The notes under the pieces are model-generated. The model did no database searches. It was not told the DNA's origin and was given only the letters and a program-made list of their open reading frames with translations. Positions 24,895 through 36,547 of a stretch of DNA of 64,000 nt are shown here, in pieces. The DNA comes from Liolophura sinensis. Its lineage: Eukaryota > Mollusca > Polyplacophora > Chitonida > Chitonidae. The stretch spans positions 16,909,717 through 16,973,716 of the forward strand of contig NC_088305.1 of NCBI RefSeq assembly GCF_032854445.1, given 5' to 3'. Numbering within the stretch: the stretch's first letter is position 1; the number at the start of each line of letters is the position of its first letter. The translations under genes were made by a program, and so were the position numbers.

Positions 24895-25805
24895 ACTGAT
24901 GAAATCTTTGCTCTAGTGCACTGGCATTTCGAACCTGATAGAAGCAATAATCGTAAGAAATCTCCTATCCAGTGCATCTCAGTGTGATTTTTTTTTATTT
25001 TTTATGGCCTGGATACAAAACATTGCATGCGAATGTTAAACCTGAATCTAAGATCTTATAACTCTTAAAATAGATATGAAACTGTCATATTAGCTTCCAT
25101 AGCTTTCTAAGTGAAAGGCTATACTAAGCGCAATTTCGAGATCATTGTTTAGTACACGCCGTTCGCAATGCCATTTCTCAGCGTTCAATATTTTGAGTGG
25201 CAGACCATTTCGTGGTATAACGAACTGAAAGCTGCCTTAAGCCAAACTGTCAGAGATACTGTATGAATGTGTGTCTGTCTTACATCTAACGAGCGCACAA
25301 AGCGTCAGAAAGACACTCTGAGGAAACCTAACCAGTGCCATTAACATTGATCTGCCAAGGAAATGATCACTTTCGACATTTTCTTCAAAAAACATGACAT
25401 TTTCATTACCAGAAAGAAAGTCCAGCATATATGTGTTAGAGAATACCTTGCGGCATTAGAAAGCTCAATAACAAGTCAGAAAATACGATTGCATTATTTC
25501 CTTCCATGTTTTTAAATGAAATCGATTTGCTCTAATGGTGAACACTAACACACAAACAAATACACCTAAATCAAAAAATTTTAATTTTTTGTTGCTGAGA
25601 AATTTTATCTGAGTACGTATGTGAGCGTTTCTCAAAATAACCCAACTGATTTTTAAATCCATGAGTGGATTATAAACATTATTACTGATAGGTTATTGTG
25701 TTTGGCTTCTTTGGGAGAATTATACATTTTTTCTTAAATTTTGTTTTGGGTTGTTGTCTTTTTGTCTAAGTATGTAACATCTATCAAATTTTCTCTATCT
25801 GCTAG

Positions 25806-25909
25806 AGTCGGCTTCTAAAGATTGCACAATTAACGGCACCTGGTGGAAACATCCCATACAAGGCCACGGCTGGACGAACTACACGGCTTGTGTTGCTGGC
25901 AGACTCGAC
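25806..25909 (+). CDS. Class B GPCR, coding exon 2: second half of hormone-binding domain
   Basis: Residues 159-193. Acceptor TCTGCTAG, donor GTAAGT at 25,910. The phase-1 base from exon 1 completes Glu159. It carries the last two domain cysteines, C165 and C187, in the family pattern C..NGTWW..HP......WTNYTAC, with sequons at N168 and N183. The WW..HP....WTNYT run is the strongest pointer to calcitonin-like receptors. Ends in phase 0. Confidence 0.92.
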
Positions 25910-26786
25910 GTAAGTCCTTACCATTTAATAGCTATTGCCGGAGATGTTTGGCAAAACATCAACCAGCGCAAATCCAGCTGAAGTTTTGCTTTTAATTTAG
26001 AATACCCCGAAAAATTACCATTCACAAAATGTCAGCCTCGTCTGGTAAGGTGTTATCGTTCAAAATGGGTAAATCCTAAAAATATAATTAACGGATGCCT
26101 TTTCTTAACCTTTTTATCTTTGGAATAATTTGAAACTCTGTCAGGAGTACATTCACGAGTCTGATGTATTCTGAAAGGTAATCGTTTGAACTATTCTTGC
26201 AAATATACAAAATTTGATTTAATTGTGATTTTTTTTTATAAAAAAGATCTCCGGTATAGCCTCTTTAACCTTTAATCCAATATCATTAAGGATTAGCTGA
26301 ACAAAACTGGAAGATACAAATCTTCTTAGCATTTCGTGTGCGAAAGACGTGCGACGTTCATGGTAGAACTGTTGCATTCTTAAAGCGACAACATGGTAGT
26401 CGAGTTTTAAGAGCACGCATCACAATGATACCAATTTGTACATTCTAATCTCCACACATATCTACAAATATTTAAATTTACAATAGTCTCGTGACCAATT
26501 CGATATAATTTATGTATAGCATTTTCTTTGAATGGTTGAGTTTCTCAGCACTTTGAGTTTGTAACTTTCGTATTCAAAAGACCAGTAATACTGCGCCACT
26601 AAACGCTCTACAAATAGAGCTCACTACCCAATAATGGATTTTTAATACCTTAAATTCTAACGCACGGCATAAGCATGAGTGTGTATTTGTAGCTGCCAGC
26701 GCAATTGTCTGAATCATCAGTTATAATCAGTTATCTCCAAAAGGCTATCTGAAGGACTATTTTTACATTATCCTGTTATCATCCAG

Positions 26787-26843
26787 AGACAAGAGTCGTT
26801 GGATGTTCTCTCAACATCTGCGGACGTCAAACAATCACTGAGG
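26787..26843 (+). CDS. Class B GPCR, coding exon 3: linker to TM1
   Basis: A 57-base exon between ATCCAG and GTGAGT, phase 0 at both ends, giving residues 194-212 (RQESLDVLSTSADVKQSLR). It lies where class B receptors have the stalk between hormone domain and TM1. Conservation is low, so the call rests on phase, splice sites and position. Phase-0 ends mean skipping it would keep frame. Confidence 0.72.
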
Positions 26844-29244
26844 GTGAGTGAGAAACTGCACGCAACTAACTAAAATATCTGAAAAACTGTCCTTTTACAT
26901 TTCACCCGTACGTCCTGGGTAATTTTCGTCGCCGCGTCGTTATTGACGCCTTAAGCAGGCATTAGCCGTCACTAAGCATTTGATAAACACAGCATTCAAG
27001 CTGGACGCGTATTGAAAAAAAAAAGACAAAGGGAAGAAATTAAAACAAATATACCTAATGGTTGCAAAATGTGTTGTCAACGGCGGTTTACCATCGCTCG
27101 AGTAATAGTCCCAGGGGCTAGGTATTATAGACAACTTTCGTCCGCTGGACTGTATCAACTTATGACAGAATATAGATGATTGGGAAATAACGTGGTAAGT
27201 CTTTATGTCAAGATAAATGATCCAAAATAACAAAGAACTTCATACACTGCTTAAGGCCCAAAATCGTGGGTTCAGTGGGAATAATAGAGACATTTAGTTA
27301 GATGTTACAAGTACACACTTGTCACTTGTGACCTCAAACGAGAATTGCTTTACCTATTCTAGTTTGAAGCTGGGAGTTTCAAGTTGAACTTCTAACTTCT
27401 AACTAAAGGTCTCTGATGAAGTTGTCAAATCATCAACTCCGTTTCATCTAGGTTTCAGTATAACATGACAAAGATCTTCGATACTTAGGGTTGCTTAAAT
27501 AAAGTAACTACTTACAACACCCCCTAGCACAGAAACAAAGAAAAATGGCTTGATGAGGTTTACATCACGCTCGGCAGGTGACATCGGGTATGTTCGATCC
27601 AAACCAAAACGCAAGTTTTTTGTAGTCAGCCAGAATATCACACCTCCATATTTTGTTTTTACTTTCGTGATAACAATACCTTTAATTCCACCTTCCCCAA
27701 GGCGCTACTGTAAGTGTTTGTTCCTTACTACAATCCTGCAGGGAAAAATCAAAGATGCATCTACCGTCAGATCAGCGCGATCTGCCCAGTTCGAGTGCTC
27801 AAGGGCTTTATTAGATTACGTATGTTTTCTTCCTATACAGCTAGACACAGCACTAGATCAGCAATAAATCGAAACAAAACTGACATTCGAGTAGCTCAAT
27901 CTGGGTCTTTGGTCATCAACAATCCGTGTTTAGATCAAATAGAATGACGCTAATCTACAATTGGGGGATATTCTAAAACAAGCAATTCAATATTTCCGCC
28001 AGAATATGCATCTGACTGGTGTGTCGTCTTTATTTGTTAATTCCTCCTGGTAGAGACAATACCGTAAACGTTGGAAGGCTAAATACACGCATTAACCACC
28101 TAAAACATGAACAAAACATGATTCAGTCCCTTCCCTGTTTGTTAACCATCGCACCGTTCTGGCTGATCTGGATTTTCTCTCTGTATTGTGCAGGGAGGCT
28201 GGATTTCACAGGTTACGTCATCTGGAAAGAAAGAAATGTGTCAAATAGTGGACCATCTAAAGATCAGAGTACATGATTTTTCATTTAGCAGATACTTGTT
28301 CTTTGGTTTTTGTCTCTTGGGGTTTTAGCCTGGCTCATGGATTTCTCTGCAATATTTAACATACCTTACGGAACATCCCGCTTTAAGTCCTGGTAATAAA
28401 ATGACTTTTCATGAGTTAAATGTGCCCACATGACGCTCTAGGTGGCATTCGCTTTCCAAATGTTCCATCCTAGGCAATTCTCCCAGAGATGATGCCCTAA
28501 TGTCCCCATTAACACATTAGTTGTGAGTCAGGGTTACTGTTGGATGTAACACGTTAACACCACCTTGTGCTGAGTAACATTTATCGGTGTTGCTGAAAGG
28601 TATGTATTACTATCAGACCATTCAAGTAAATGATCAAAGCAGCTGAATCCAACGCTGTCATCACGACACACTGAACAATGCAGAACAATAACACATAAAA
28701 GAACCCATGCAGATGTGTTTGATTGTCGGCGATCATAGCACGGCACGAAACATTTACAATTGCACTTTTCGCCAGGGGTAAATATTTACGATCAATGAAA
28801 TAACGGGATATTCGTGGTTAAATAGGATGTGTTAAAACTCGTCGATGCGGACATAATGGGAAATCTGTTGTACTGCTAAGTGTCACGCTCGCCACAATCA
28901 AAATTGCGGTAAATTAAATGGCGTGGGCAATTACCGTGAGATTTGATTAATTTGATTGGTGTGTAATGCAATACTCAAGATTAATCTCTAACATAGTGGT
29001 GGTGTGATTTTATGTAGAAAGGAGTGCCGGGCCTAAACCACCGACCTTTGGCACATTGCTGACAAACTGTCCTATGTGTGATATACAAATATACATAGTG
29101 TATGTGGAAGACGCACAAAACGCACAAAAATAGGCAATCGGCCATACTAGAGTCATAGTTCGCCTACTGTCGCTAAGGTTACACGAGCAGAGATTCAACT
29201 GATTGATGTTTTCACCGAAAACTCAAGGAACATTTCAAAATATA

Positions 29245-29345
29245 TGCCAGCACCGTTGTGGGAAGAACCGAGCAGAGCCCGTGAAAAACCCGCGACCATA
29301 CGGAGGTTGCTGGAAAACCTTCCCATCTACAACCGGAGATGAACC
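29245..29345 (-). mobile_element. SINE family A fragment, minus strand
   Basis: In reverse it reads TCATCTCCGGTTGTAGATGG, GGAAGGTTTTCCAGCAACCT, GTATGGTCGCGGGTTTTTC, matching the middle of family A. The conserved 3' module and tail are missing. Confidence 0.7.
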
Positions 29346-29615
29346 AGGCGCAGAAAGAACGGATTAACACGAGACAAGCAAACAAGTCTGAGGGAACTGT
29401 TTTTTATGTCATGATTTCACTCATTCCTTGCGTTTTTCCAGTGTCATTGAATACTATCGACTCCCTCTCTTTGCATGATTCCGCTCTAATTTCGTACTTT
29501 ATTTACTTTCTTAGTTCCTTAGTGGTTTGTGTTAAATGTCGTTTTGAGAAATGACTTTGCGATTATTGACCAGAAAACGTCCATTTTGTTTCATATCTGT
29601 TCTACGAATGTCATA

Positions 29616-29676
29616 CATGTTTGTTTTTTGTTTTTTTTTGTTTGTTTTGTTTTTGTTTTTTGTTTTTGTTTTTTTA
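29616..29676 (+). repeat. T-rich low-complexity tract (TTTG-type)
   Basis: Interrupted T-runs with single G spacers (TTTGTTTTTTG-type). It lies 370 bases before the TM1 exon. Confidence 0.8.
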
Positions 29677-30049
29677 GCATAGATGGATTTATCGCTTTAT
29701 CACATCATATTTTACAGAGGACAAACTGAATTGGGCATGAAGTTAGATAAGGAATCAACCACTACGTGCTCATACAGCTACAAATAAGTACATATATACA
29801 AAATGACAGAAAGGAAACAAGACGAGATATCAAATATACCTTCCAAGGAAAGGAAAAATCACCATTTTTTATCAATTGTTTGACATCTTACATCAGCACA
29901 CTTATTTTCGACTTTCTGTTGGTAGAGTTTTTCTTTTCTTGTGTGTATATTTAACCCATACCCATATCACCAATTTCGGTGCAAAAGCCCTTGATATCAA
30001 CGAACATTATTAATATATTGTCTTTCCTCTGTATTCGCTTTTTCTGCAG

Positions 30050-30141
30050 ACCTTCCGGACCGTGCTTTTCATTGGGATAGCCTTCCACATACTTAGTGTG
30101 CTCCTGCTCCTCCCAGCTATCGGCATCTTCCTTTCCTTTAG
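30050..30141 (+). CDS. Class B GPCR, coding exon 4: TM1
   Basis: Residues 213-242 plus two bases of Arg243. Acceptor TTTCTGCAG, donor GTAAGT at 30,142. The peptide starts TFRTVLFIGIAFHILSVLLL and continues LPAIGIFLSF: a membrane segment ending at the first intracellular loop, as in class B receptors. The last ~60 bases and the donor are the founder of the 84-bp array immediately downstream, so this exon is unit zero. It joins exon 5 in phase 2 to give FLSFRQLYSQQRIKIH. Confidence 0.9.
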
Positions 30142-32457
30142 GTAAGTGTTCAGTGTAATGTGTGTAACCATCTACTTAGAATGTTTCTGCTCCTCCCGGC
30201 TATATGTATCTTCCTCTCCTTCAAGTAAGTGTTCCCTAGTGAATCACTTAGCTTCTTCCTGCTGCTTCCAGCTATTGGGACCTTCCCCTCCTCCAGGTAA
30301 GTGTTCATTAGGATACATATAGCAGACCACTTAGCGTGCTACTGCTCCTCCCAGGTATTGGAATCTTCCCTCCTTCAAGCAAGTACTCAGCGGGTTAAAT
30401 GTAGCTTGCTTATTCTGCTCCCAGAAATTGGTATCTCCCTCTCCTTCAGGTAAGTGTTCAGTAGAATATACGTTCACCATCCACATAGTGCGCTCCTGCT
30501 CCTCTCAGCTATTGGTATCTTCCTTTCCTTCACGCGAATGTTCAGTTGAATATACGTTCACCATCCAATTCTCTTGCTTGTGCTCCTCTCAGCTGTTGGT
30601 ATCTTCCTCTCCTTCACGTAAATGTTCAGTAAAATACACGCTCACCATCCACTTATCTTGCTCTTGCTCCTCTCAGCTGTTGGTATCTTCCTTTCCTTCA
30701 CGCAAATGTTCAGTAGAATATATGTTCACCATCCACTTATCTTGCTCGTGCGCCTCTCAGCTGTTGGTAACTTCCTCCCCTTAACGCAAATGTTTAGTAG
30801 AATACACGTTCACCATCCACTTATCTTGCTCGTTCTCCTCTCAGCTGTTGGTATCTTCCTCTCCTTCACGCAAATGTTCAATAGAATATACGTCCACCAT
30901 CCACTTATCTTGCTCGTGCTCCTCTCAGCTGTTGGTATCGTCCTCTCCTTCACGTAAATGTTCAGTAGATTATACGTTCACCATCCACTTATCTTTCTTG
31001 TGCTCCTCTCAGCTGTTGGTATCGTCCTTTCCTTCACGCAAATGTTCAGTAGAATATATGTTCACCATCCACTTATCTTGCTGGTGCTCCTCTCAGCTGT
31101 TGGTATCGTCCTTTCCTTCACGCAAATGTTCAGTAGAATACACGTTAACCATCCACTTATCTTGCTCGTTCTCCTCTCATCTGTTGGTATCTTCCTCTCC
31201 TTCACGCAAAAAATGTTCAGTAGAATATACGCTCACCATCCACTTATCTTGCTCCTGTTCTTCTCAACTCTTGGTATCTTCCTCTCCTTCACGTAGGTGT
31301 TCAGTAGAATACACGTTCACCGTCCACTTATCTTGCTCGTGCTCCTCTCAGCAGTTGGTATCTTCCTCTCTTTCACTCAAATGTTCAGTAGAATACACGT
31401 TCACCATCCACTTATCTTGCTCGTTCTCCTCCCAGCTGTTGGTATCTTCCTCTCCTTCACGGAGATGTTCAGTAGAATATACGCTCACCATCCACTTATC
31501 TTGCTCCTGCTCCTCTCATCTGTTGGCATCTTCCTTTCCTTCACGCAAATGTTCAGTAGAATACACCTTCACCATCCACTTATCTTACTCGTGCTCCTCT
31601 CAGCTGTTGGTATCTTCCTTTTCTTTCAAGCTAATGTTCAGTAGAATACACGTTCACCATCCACTTATCTTGCTCCTGCTCCTCTCAGCTGATGGCATAT
31701 TCCTCTCCTTCACGTAGTCGTTCAGTAGAATACACGTTCACCATCCACCTATCTTGCTGGTGCTCCTCTCAGCTGTTGGTATCGTCCTTTCCTTCACGCA
31801 GATGTTCAGTTGAATATACGTTCACCATCCACTTATCTTTCTCCTGCTCCTCTCAGCTATTGGTATCTCCCTCTCCTTCAGGTAAGTGTTCAGTAGAATA
31901 TATGTTCACCATCCACATAGTGTGCTCCTCCTCCTCTCAGCTGTTGGTATCTTCCTCTCCTTCACGTAAATGTTCAGTGGAATATATGTTCGCCATCCAC
32001 TTATTTTGCTCGTGTTCCTCTCATCTGTTGGTATCTTCCTCTCCTTCACGCAAATGTTCAGTTGAATATATGTTCACCATCCACTTATCTCGCTGGTGCT
32101 TCTCCCAGCTGTTGGTATCTTCCTCTCCTTCACGCAAATGTTTAGTAGAATATACGTTCACCATCCACTTATCTCGCTCCTGCTCCACCCAGCTGTTGGT
32201 ATCTTCGTCTCCTTTAGGTAAGAGTTCAGTTAAATATACGTTCACCATCCGCTTATCTTGCTCGTGTTCCTCCCAGCTGTTGGTATCTTCCTCTCCTTCA
32301 CGTAAATGTTTAGTAAAATATACGTTCACCATCCACTTATCTTGCTTGTGCTCCTCCCAGCTACATGTATCTTCTTGTCCACACGTAGCCATTCACTTGT
32401 CATGCTCGTGCTCTTTCCACCCATTGGGATCTTCCTCTCCCTCAGGTAAGTGTTGAG
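30075..32457 (+). repeat. 84-bp tandem array derived from the TM1 exon end and its splice donor, ~29 units
   Basis: Each unit holds CTTGCTCNTGCTCCTCTCAG, CTNTTGGTATCTTCCTCTCC, a TTCA(C/G)G(C/T)AA(A/G)TGTTCAG junction and a GTTCACCATCCACTTAT-type spacer. The first unit is the functional TM1 exon tail plus donor. The period is 84 over most of the array (junctions at 30,620, 30,704, 30,788, 30,872, 30,956, 31,040, 31,124), with a 3-bp insertion near 31,205 and shorter, diverged units at both ends. Because 84 is divisible by 3 and the unit lacks stops in more than one frame, open frames run for hundreds of codons on both strands. These are not independent proteins. Donor-type GTAAGT survives at 30,225, 30,297, 30,450, 31,882 and 32,446. 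Core units carry CGCAAAT or CGTAAAT instead. Confidence 0.93.
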
Positions 32458-32622
32458 TGTAAGTAAGAGTTTACCAGAATAGCCTTCGACATACTTATCG
32501 AATCTTGGCTACATTTGGATATACTTACTATTATTTAAGTCCTTCTGTTTTAGATCTTTATGCCACCCATTTAAGGTAGGTCTTCTTGCTGATTGTCTCT
32601 AATACCATACCTGTTGGCAGAC

Positions 32623-32846
32623 TGAGGGCATCCGTGGCCGAGTGGTTAGCACCCCAGCGCGGCCCAATGACTCAGGAGGCTCTCACCAATGTGGTCGCTC
32701 TGAGTTCATGTCCAGGTTATTCTGGCTTTCTCTCTACGTGGAAAGATCTGCCCGGTTTCTTCCAATCATAATACTGGCTGCCGTCGTATAAGTGAAATAT
32801 TCTTGAGTACAGCGTAAACCACCATACAAATAAATAAATAAATAAA
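32623..32846 (+). mobile_element. SINE family A with internal deletion
   Basis: The head GGCATCCGTGGCCGAGTGG, the B-box region CTCTGAGTTCATGTCCAGG, then an internal loss between GTGGAAAGATCTGCC and CGGTTTCTTCC, followed by the 3' module and four AAAT repeats. The missing block is the AACCTGCGGATGGTCG segment seen in other copies. Confidence 0.88.
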
Positions 32847-33649
32847 ATGTTGGTAAATGGGTCATTTATCTTTAGATGTTTAGATAGCTCTCCACAAATG
32901 AACAAACCTTACTATTAAGTCTCATATAAATTTGCATATGAGTAAAGTGTGTTGTCTTCATCAAACTCAAAACACTGGACTGATTGCTGTGTTGGTTTAA
33001 AAAATCATATTACAAGGAAAACCTGTTAAACGTATGAATTGTTATGGTGTTGCCTGAGGCTCTGTTGGAACGAAACTAAGGAAAAACGACCAGCAATTGG
33101 GCACCTGAGCGCCTTTCCTGTATGTCGTTTGCGTCACCAGCGCGCTACTCCAGTCTGGCGGATTAGATCGATATTTCCAAAGATAACCAGTCCCTATGGG
33201 AATTACAAATGTCAAAATGCCAGGCCAATTTTACTGTTGAACGGTGATTAGTGCTCGTAACAAGCGGCGAAGGTGTTTTTTCTCGTTTTACTCAGATGGC
33301 TTTTGTCTCGTCGGGGCGGCTGTGGTGATTTAATGGTCATAGCTACCCCATAGAAAGCTCAGCAGACGATTTCTGTTCGTAAGGGAATGTGGGAAAACTT
33401 AGTACCTGTTTTCTCAGGAATACATCCCAAACATAATTTACCTGCGGAAACCAAAGAGTTGGCCATTCTGGCTGCTCTTCAAACGAAAGAAAAAACAATT
33501 CCTGGAACAAAAAAATCTTTAGCAGAAAAAAGGAAGTTCAGTATTTGCGTGTAACTCATCAACAAAAACGTGCTATATGGATACTCAAAATATAAAAACT
33601 TCAGTACGGCTAAAGCAAAACTAAAACAGTATGAAAACTAGATCATATA

Positions 33650-33910
33650 GTGTAAATCCAGAGCAGCGACGACAGTGTGGTAGTTGACACTGATAACTGT
33701 CGAATCCGGCCTTTTGTCAGTATATCTCTACTAGTATTTTAACTGCTGATGTAAATACTTAGAAAGCCCCATATCTCAATTGCTTCTCCAGAATTTGATA
33801 AAAAAGATGTAGTGATGTGCACTGTAATTTGTTAGATGCCACTGGTCTAGAACTGATAACATTCCATGTCTTTTCAATATCATTGCCAACTGGTGACTGA
33901 TTCTCTTTGC
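33650..33910 (+). repeat. Interspersed repeat family C
   Basis: Shares GAGCAGCGACGACAGTGTGG, TAGTTGACA, an AAAAAGATGTAGTGATG segment and CCACTGGTCTAGAACTGATA with copies at 35.6 and 52.0 kb, and in reverse at 38.4, 40.0 and 46.0 kb. About 250 bp, no tail and no open frame. Its type is unknown to me. Confidence 0.65.
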
Positions 33911-34176
33911 AACGTCCTAATATAATACTTTATTCACTTTCGTTGTTCTTCTGTGGTTTGTAATGGACGTTGTTTAGGGAATTGGTTTTGCAATTATTGA
34001 CTTGAAACCAATGTCTGCTTTAACGAATAAATATCAATTGTCCGTGTGATGACCCTCACAACATTTTTTAGCTTTCCTTCACGGCCGACGTGACGTTAAA
34101 CCACAATCATTCCTTCAATCGACTGACTGTCAAGAGCAAGCTGCTCTTACCACGCGTTCTATTTTGTTATCCACAG

Positions 34177-34327
34177 GCAACTTTATTCTCAACAGCGCAT
34201 TAAAATTCACCTGAATCTGTTCGCGTCGTTTGTCTTGACTGGGCTTGTGCTTCTCGTCTGGGACATTGTCGTACATTTGGACAGACTAGAGAAGAGCACC
34301 GAGCAGACGCTAATGCACAAGAACACG
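34177..34327 (+). CDS. Class B GPCR, coding exon 5: ICL1, TM2 and ECL1
   Basis: Residues 243 (shared) to 293. Acceptor CCACAG, donor GTAAGT at 34,328, end phase 0. It reads RQLYSQQRIKIHLNLFASF into the hydrophobic VLTGLVLLVWDIVVHLD: the R..IHLNLF motif of class B TM2. The usual Cys of ICL1 (RxLHC) is replaced (RQLYS). ECL1 is charged (RLEKSTEQTLMHKNT). Confidence 0.94.
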
Positions 34328-34599
34328 GTAAGTAGCTCTGGAGACAGATCATCCATTCCAGTTTTGAGTGAAGTTCAAAATTTTTAAAACGGCTTTAGAT
34401 CGCGCATTTGAGGCCCACGAATTAAAATGTTGACCACCCTGTTAATGTTATCTTAAGACAATATCAAAATATTACATTGTTTTCCATCGTTATTAATATT
34501 ATCAACTTATATGAAGACTAAGAGAACGTCATCATGCCTGGCCAAGTTAATGTTTAATTAATATATCGTAAGTTGAATTGAACAGAGCTCTTGACCAGA

Positions 34600-35012
34600 T
34601 GGGAGCAATCGAAAAGCATCTCCCAACTAGTCGGTCATAATTGGAGCTGCATATACCATGCCCGTGATGGAAATGAGGTTAAGCAGTCGGGAGACCCCAT
34701 TATGAAACCCAGACTGGGCCATAAGAAAGACTTTCTGGTACTTGCTGCTGCCTCGTTTTGCACTCAGCACTTAGAGGTTAGAGCAAGGTAACATTACTGG
34801 TGGGCCCAGTGTCAGTATAATGTGACTGGGTGGGGGTTGGGGGTGGGGGTCATATCTGGTGTTTTCGGCATGATACTTCACTGACGGCAGCACTTTGGCG
34901 GTATAGACTGGCCTCACAAGAAGACATGATGCGTGTACACATACTTCATGACTCCCCGTCGTCATATTATTGAAAACTTGTTAAGCACGGCATTAAACCC
35001 CAAGCATACATA
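34600..35012 (+). mobile_element. SINE family B variant, diverged
   Basis: Body motifs GCACTCAGCACTTAGAGG, GTCAGTATAATGTGACTGG, GGTCATATCTGGTGTTTTCG and the 3' module CGTCGTCATATTATTG..GTTAAGCACGGCATTAAACC identify it. It defines a variant of family B with an extra GGTATCTGGTGT-type block that the 5.1- and 24.5-kb copies lack. The head is degraded and the CACT tail nearly lost. It lies in intron 5. Confidence 0.7.
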
Positions 35013-35070
35013 GTTTAGTTGGTTTGTAATTTGAGTCAGCGTGCAGGGATAATAAATCAGGGTTGTGCAG

Positions 35071-35098
35071 TGGAGGGGGGGGGGGGGGAGGGGGGAGG
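35071..35098 (+). repeat. Poly-G tract
   Basis: About 14 uninterrupted G followed by AGGGGGGAGG, about 110 bases before the acceptor of exon 6. It could form quadruplex structure in DNA or pre-mRNA. Confidence 0.8.
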
Positions 35099-35204
35099 CA
35101 TGCTAGAAGCAAATCTTTTGATTTGTAACATGTATTACCAAATAATAATGAAAATAGCATCATTGACTAAGGGATCAATTAATGTGTCTTCTCTCTTTAC
35201 TCAG

Positions 35205-35355
35205 GCAGGTTGCAAAGTTCTCTATTTCTTAACCCGGTATTCGACGAGCACGAACTTTTACTGGATGTTCTGTGAGGGGTTTTATCTTCATAGACTCCTT
35301 GTCAATGCCTTTGAACCGCCCAAGAAACTCTGGGGAGTGTACATATTTGGTTGGG
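35205..35355 (+). CDS. Class B GPCR, coding exon 6: TM3 to start of TM4
   Basis: Residues 294-343 plus one base of Gly344. Acceptor TTTACTCAG, donor GTGAGT at 35,356. It contains AGCKVLYFLTRYS (the TM3 Cys that pairs with ECL2), then NFYWMFCEGFYLHRLLV, the class B EG.YLH signature, ICL2 and WGVYIFGWG opening TM4. A downstream CAG alternative acceptor 4 bases later would break phase. Confidence 0.95.
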
Positions 35356-35624
35356 GTGAGTGAAAAGCAAGTAAAAGAACACCCGTAACATGACGAAGCG
35401 CGGCAAGGACCACAGAAAGCTGTATGGAAAATATTTTTATTTATTTTTTATTTTTTTATGAATCTGAATTAAATTCAGTGCAGTGTTTAGATGAAAAGGT
35501 CGGTGGTGTGAATCATATTAATAATGAGTGTGTCACACCCCACATTTTCAGATTCTATCACAGGTTTTTAATATTTAATTTGCTTTCCCATACACAATAT
35601 AAAAGACTACAGCATACCGAATAA

Positions 35625-35880
35625 AACCAGAGAACGGACGAGAGTGTGGTAGCTGGCAAACAACCAATATTACGTTAGGAAGAAATGGCATTGAGGCCTT
35701 AGAAACAGTCGACCATCTACAAGCTGCTTTCATGAGCTGGTCTGGGTCTTACAACGATTGCATTGGTCGTATCGCTGAGCGACACTAGGCTAAAGAAGAA
35801 TTAGGCAAAAATACATATTATTTTCCAAATGTTTTATACGTCACAGGTCTAGAAGTGCTCAAAATGTTGCCATTGAATAA
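35625..35880 (+). repeat. Interspersed repeat family C
   Basis: Shares GAGAGTGTGGTAGCTGGCAA, GAAGAATTAGGCAAAAA and a CACAGGTCTAGAAGTGCT end with the 33.7- and 52.0-kb copies, same orientation. Diverged in the middle. Confidence 0.55.
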
Positions 35881-36547
35881 AGATTTACATGAAAATCCAG
35901 TGCAAAGGCACAAATAACATCCGTTAATTTCACAAAGACCTTCCCCCTGACCTTAACATTAAGGTGTAGACAAAAATGTGACGTCATTGCAAAATACATT
36001 ATAAATATAGTCCACGAAGTTCACTATAAATCCAAACATCTGACTGCATTTAAGACATGAAAATAAAAAATGATTTTAGTCAATAACCCAACTGTTTGAG
36101 TGCATGTTCACAGGGTCAGTCCCTGGCAGAAAATGTTCCTGAATGACGACAAAGGATTTTTATCATAAGTGATGAAAAAGCACGTATTGGAACACAGTTC
36201 CCACAGGATACATGTACTGATTATCTCTTTGTAAATTCCACCCTGTACAAGAAAATAAACTGGATGATTAAGTGAAGAACATTAGATTTCCAAGAAGGAT
36301 TTCATTTAACTTTTTCATCATCTTTTCCTGGACAAAGAACATGTGTCAAGAATCAATTCTATGTTTTATGTCTTCTGCAATAGATTCACTCGAACCGTTG
36401 TTTGGCTCGGACTCTCACGATACACCATCACATAGACTACCATTATTTTTTCTAGCACTTACATGTAGAATATTTAAATTAATAGATTGTCTGTCATAAG
36501 CTTTCAAGACATTATTTTATTTCTGTCACAATGTTTTATGCTTGCAG

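Larger units (their letters stand above)
7075..25805 (+). other. Intron 1 of the receptor gene (18.7 kb)
   Basis: Bounded by a GTAAGG donor and a TCTGCTAG acceptor. It contains family A SINEs (7.4, 9.4, 16.4 and 22.9 kb), family B SINEs (18.3 and 24.5 kb), the ~59-bp minisatellite (10.5-11.6 kb), a C-rich tract at 13,037-13,100 and a foldback element (23.6-23.9 kb). The intervening stretches 7.6-9.4, 11.6-16.3, 16.5-18.3, 18.5-22.9 and 24.9-25.8 kb show no exon I can support: their open frames are short and lack family motifs. Confidence 0.8.
26844..30049 (+). other. Intron 3 of the receptor gene
   Basis: Apart from a partial minus-strand SINE (29,245-29,345) and a T/G-rich tract (29,616-29,675), I see nothing coding. 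Open frames at 27.5-28.3 kb have no recognisable domain. Confidence 0.7.
32461..34176 (+). other. Remainder of intron 4 after the array
   Basis: Contains a family A SINE (32,623-32,846) and a family C repeat (33,650-33,910). No exon is evident between the array and the acceptor CCACAG at 34,171-34,176. Confidence 0.7.

Noticed and set aside
30428-32456. Long overlapping open frames (up to 289 codons) with repeating Ser-rich or Leu-rich peptides, on both strands
   Set aside because: They come from an 84-bp tandem repeat whose period is a multiple of three. Several frames are open at once, the array lies in an intron and there is no separate start or splice context.
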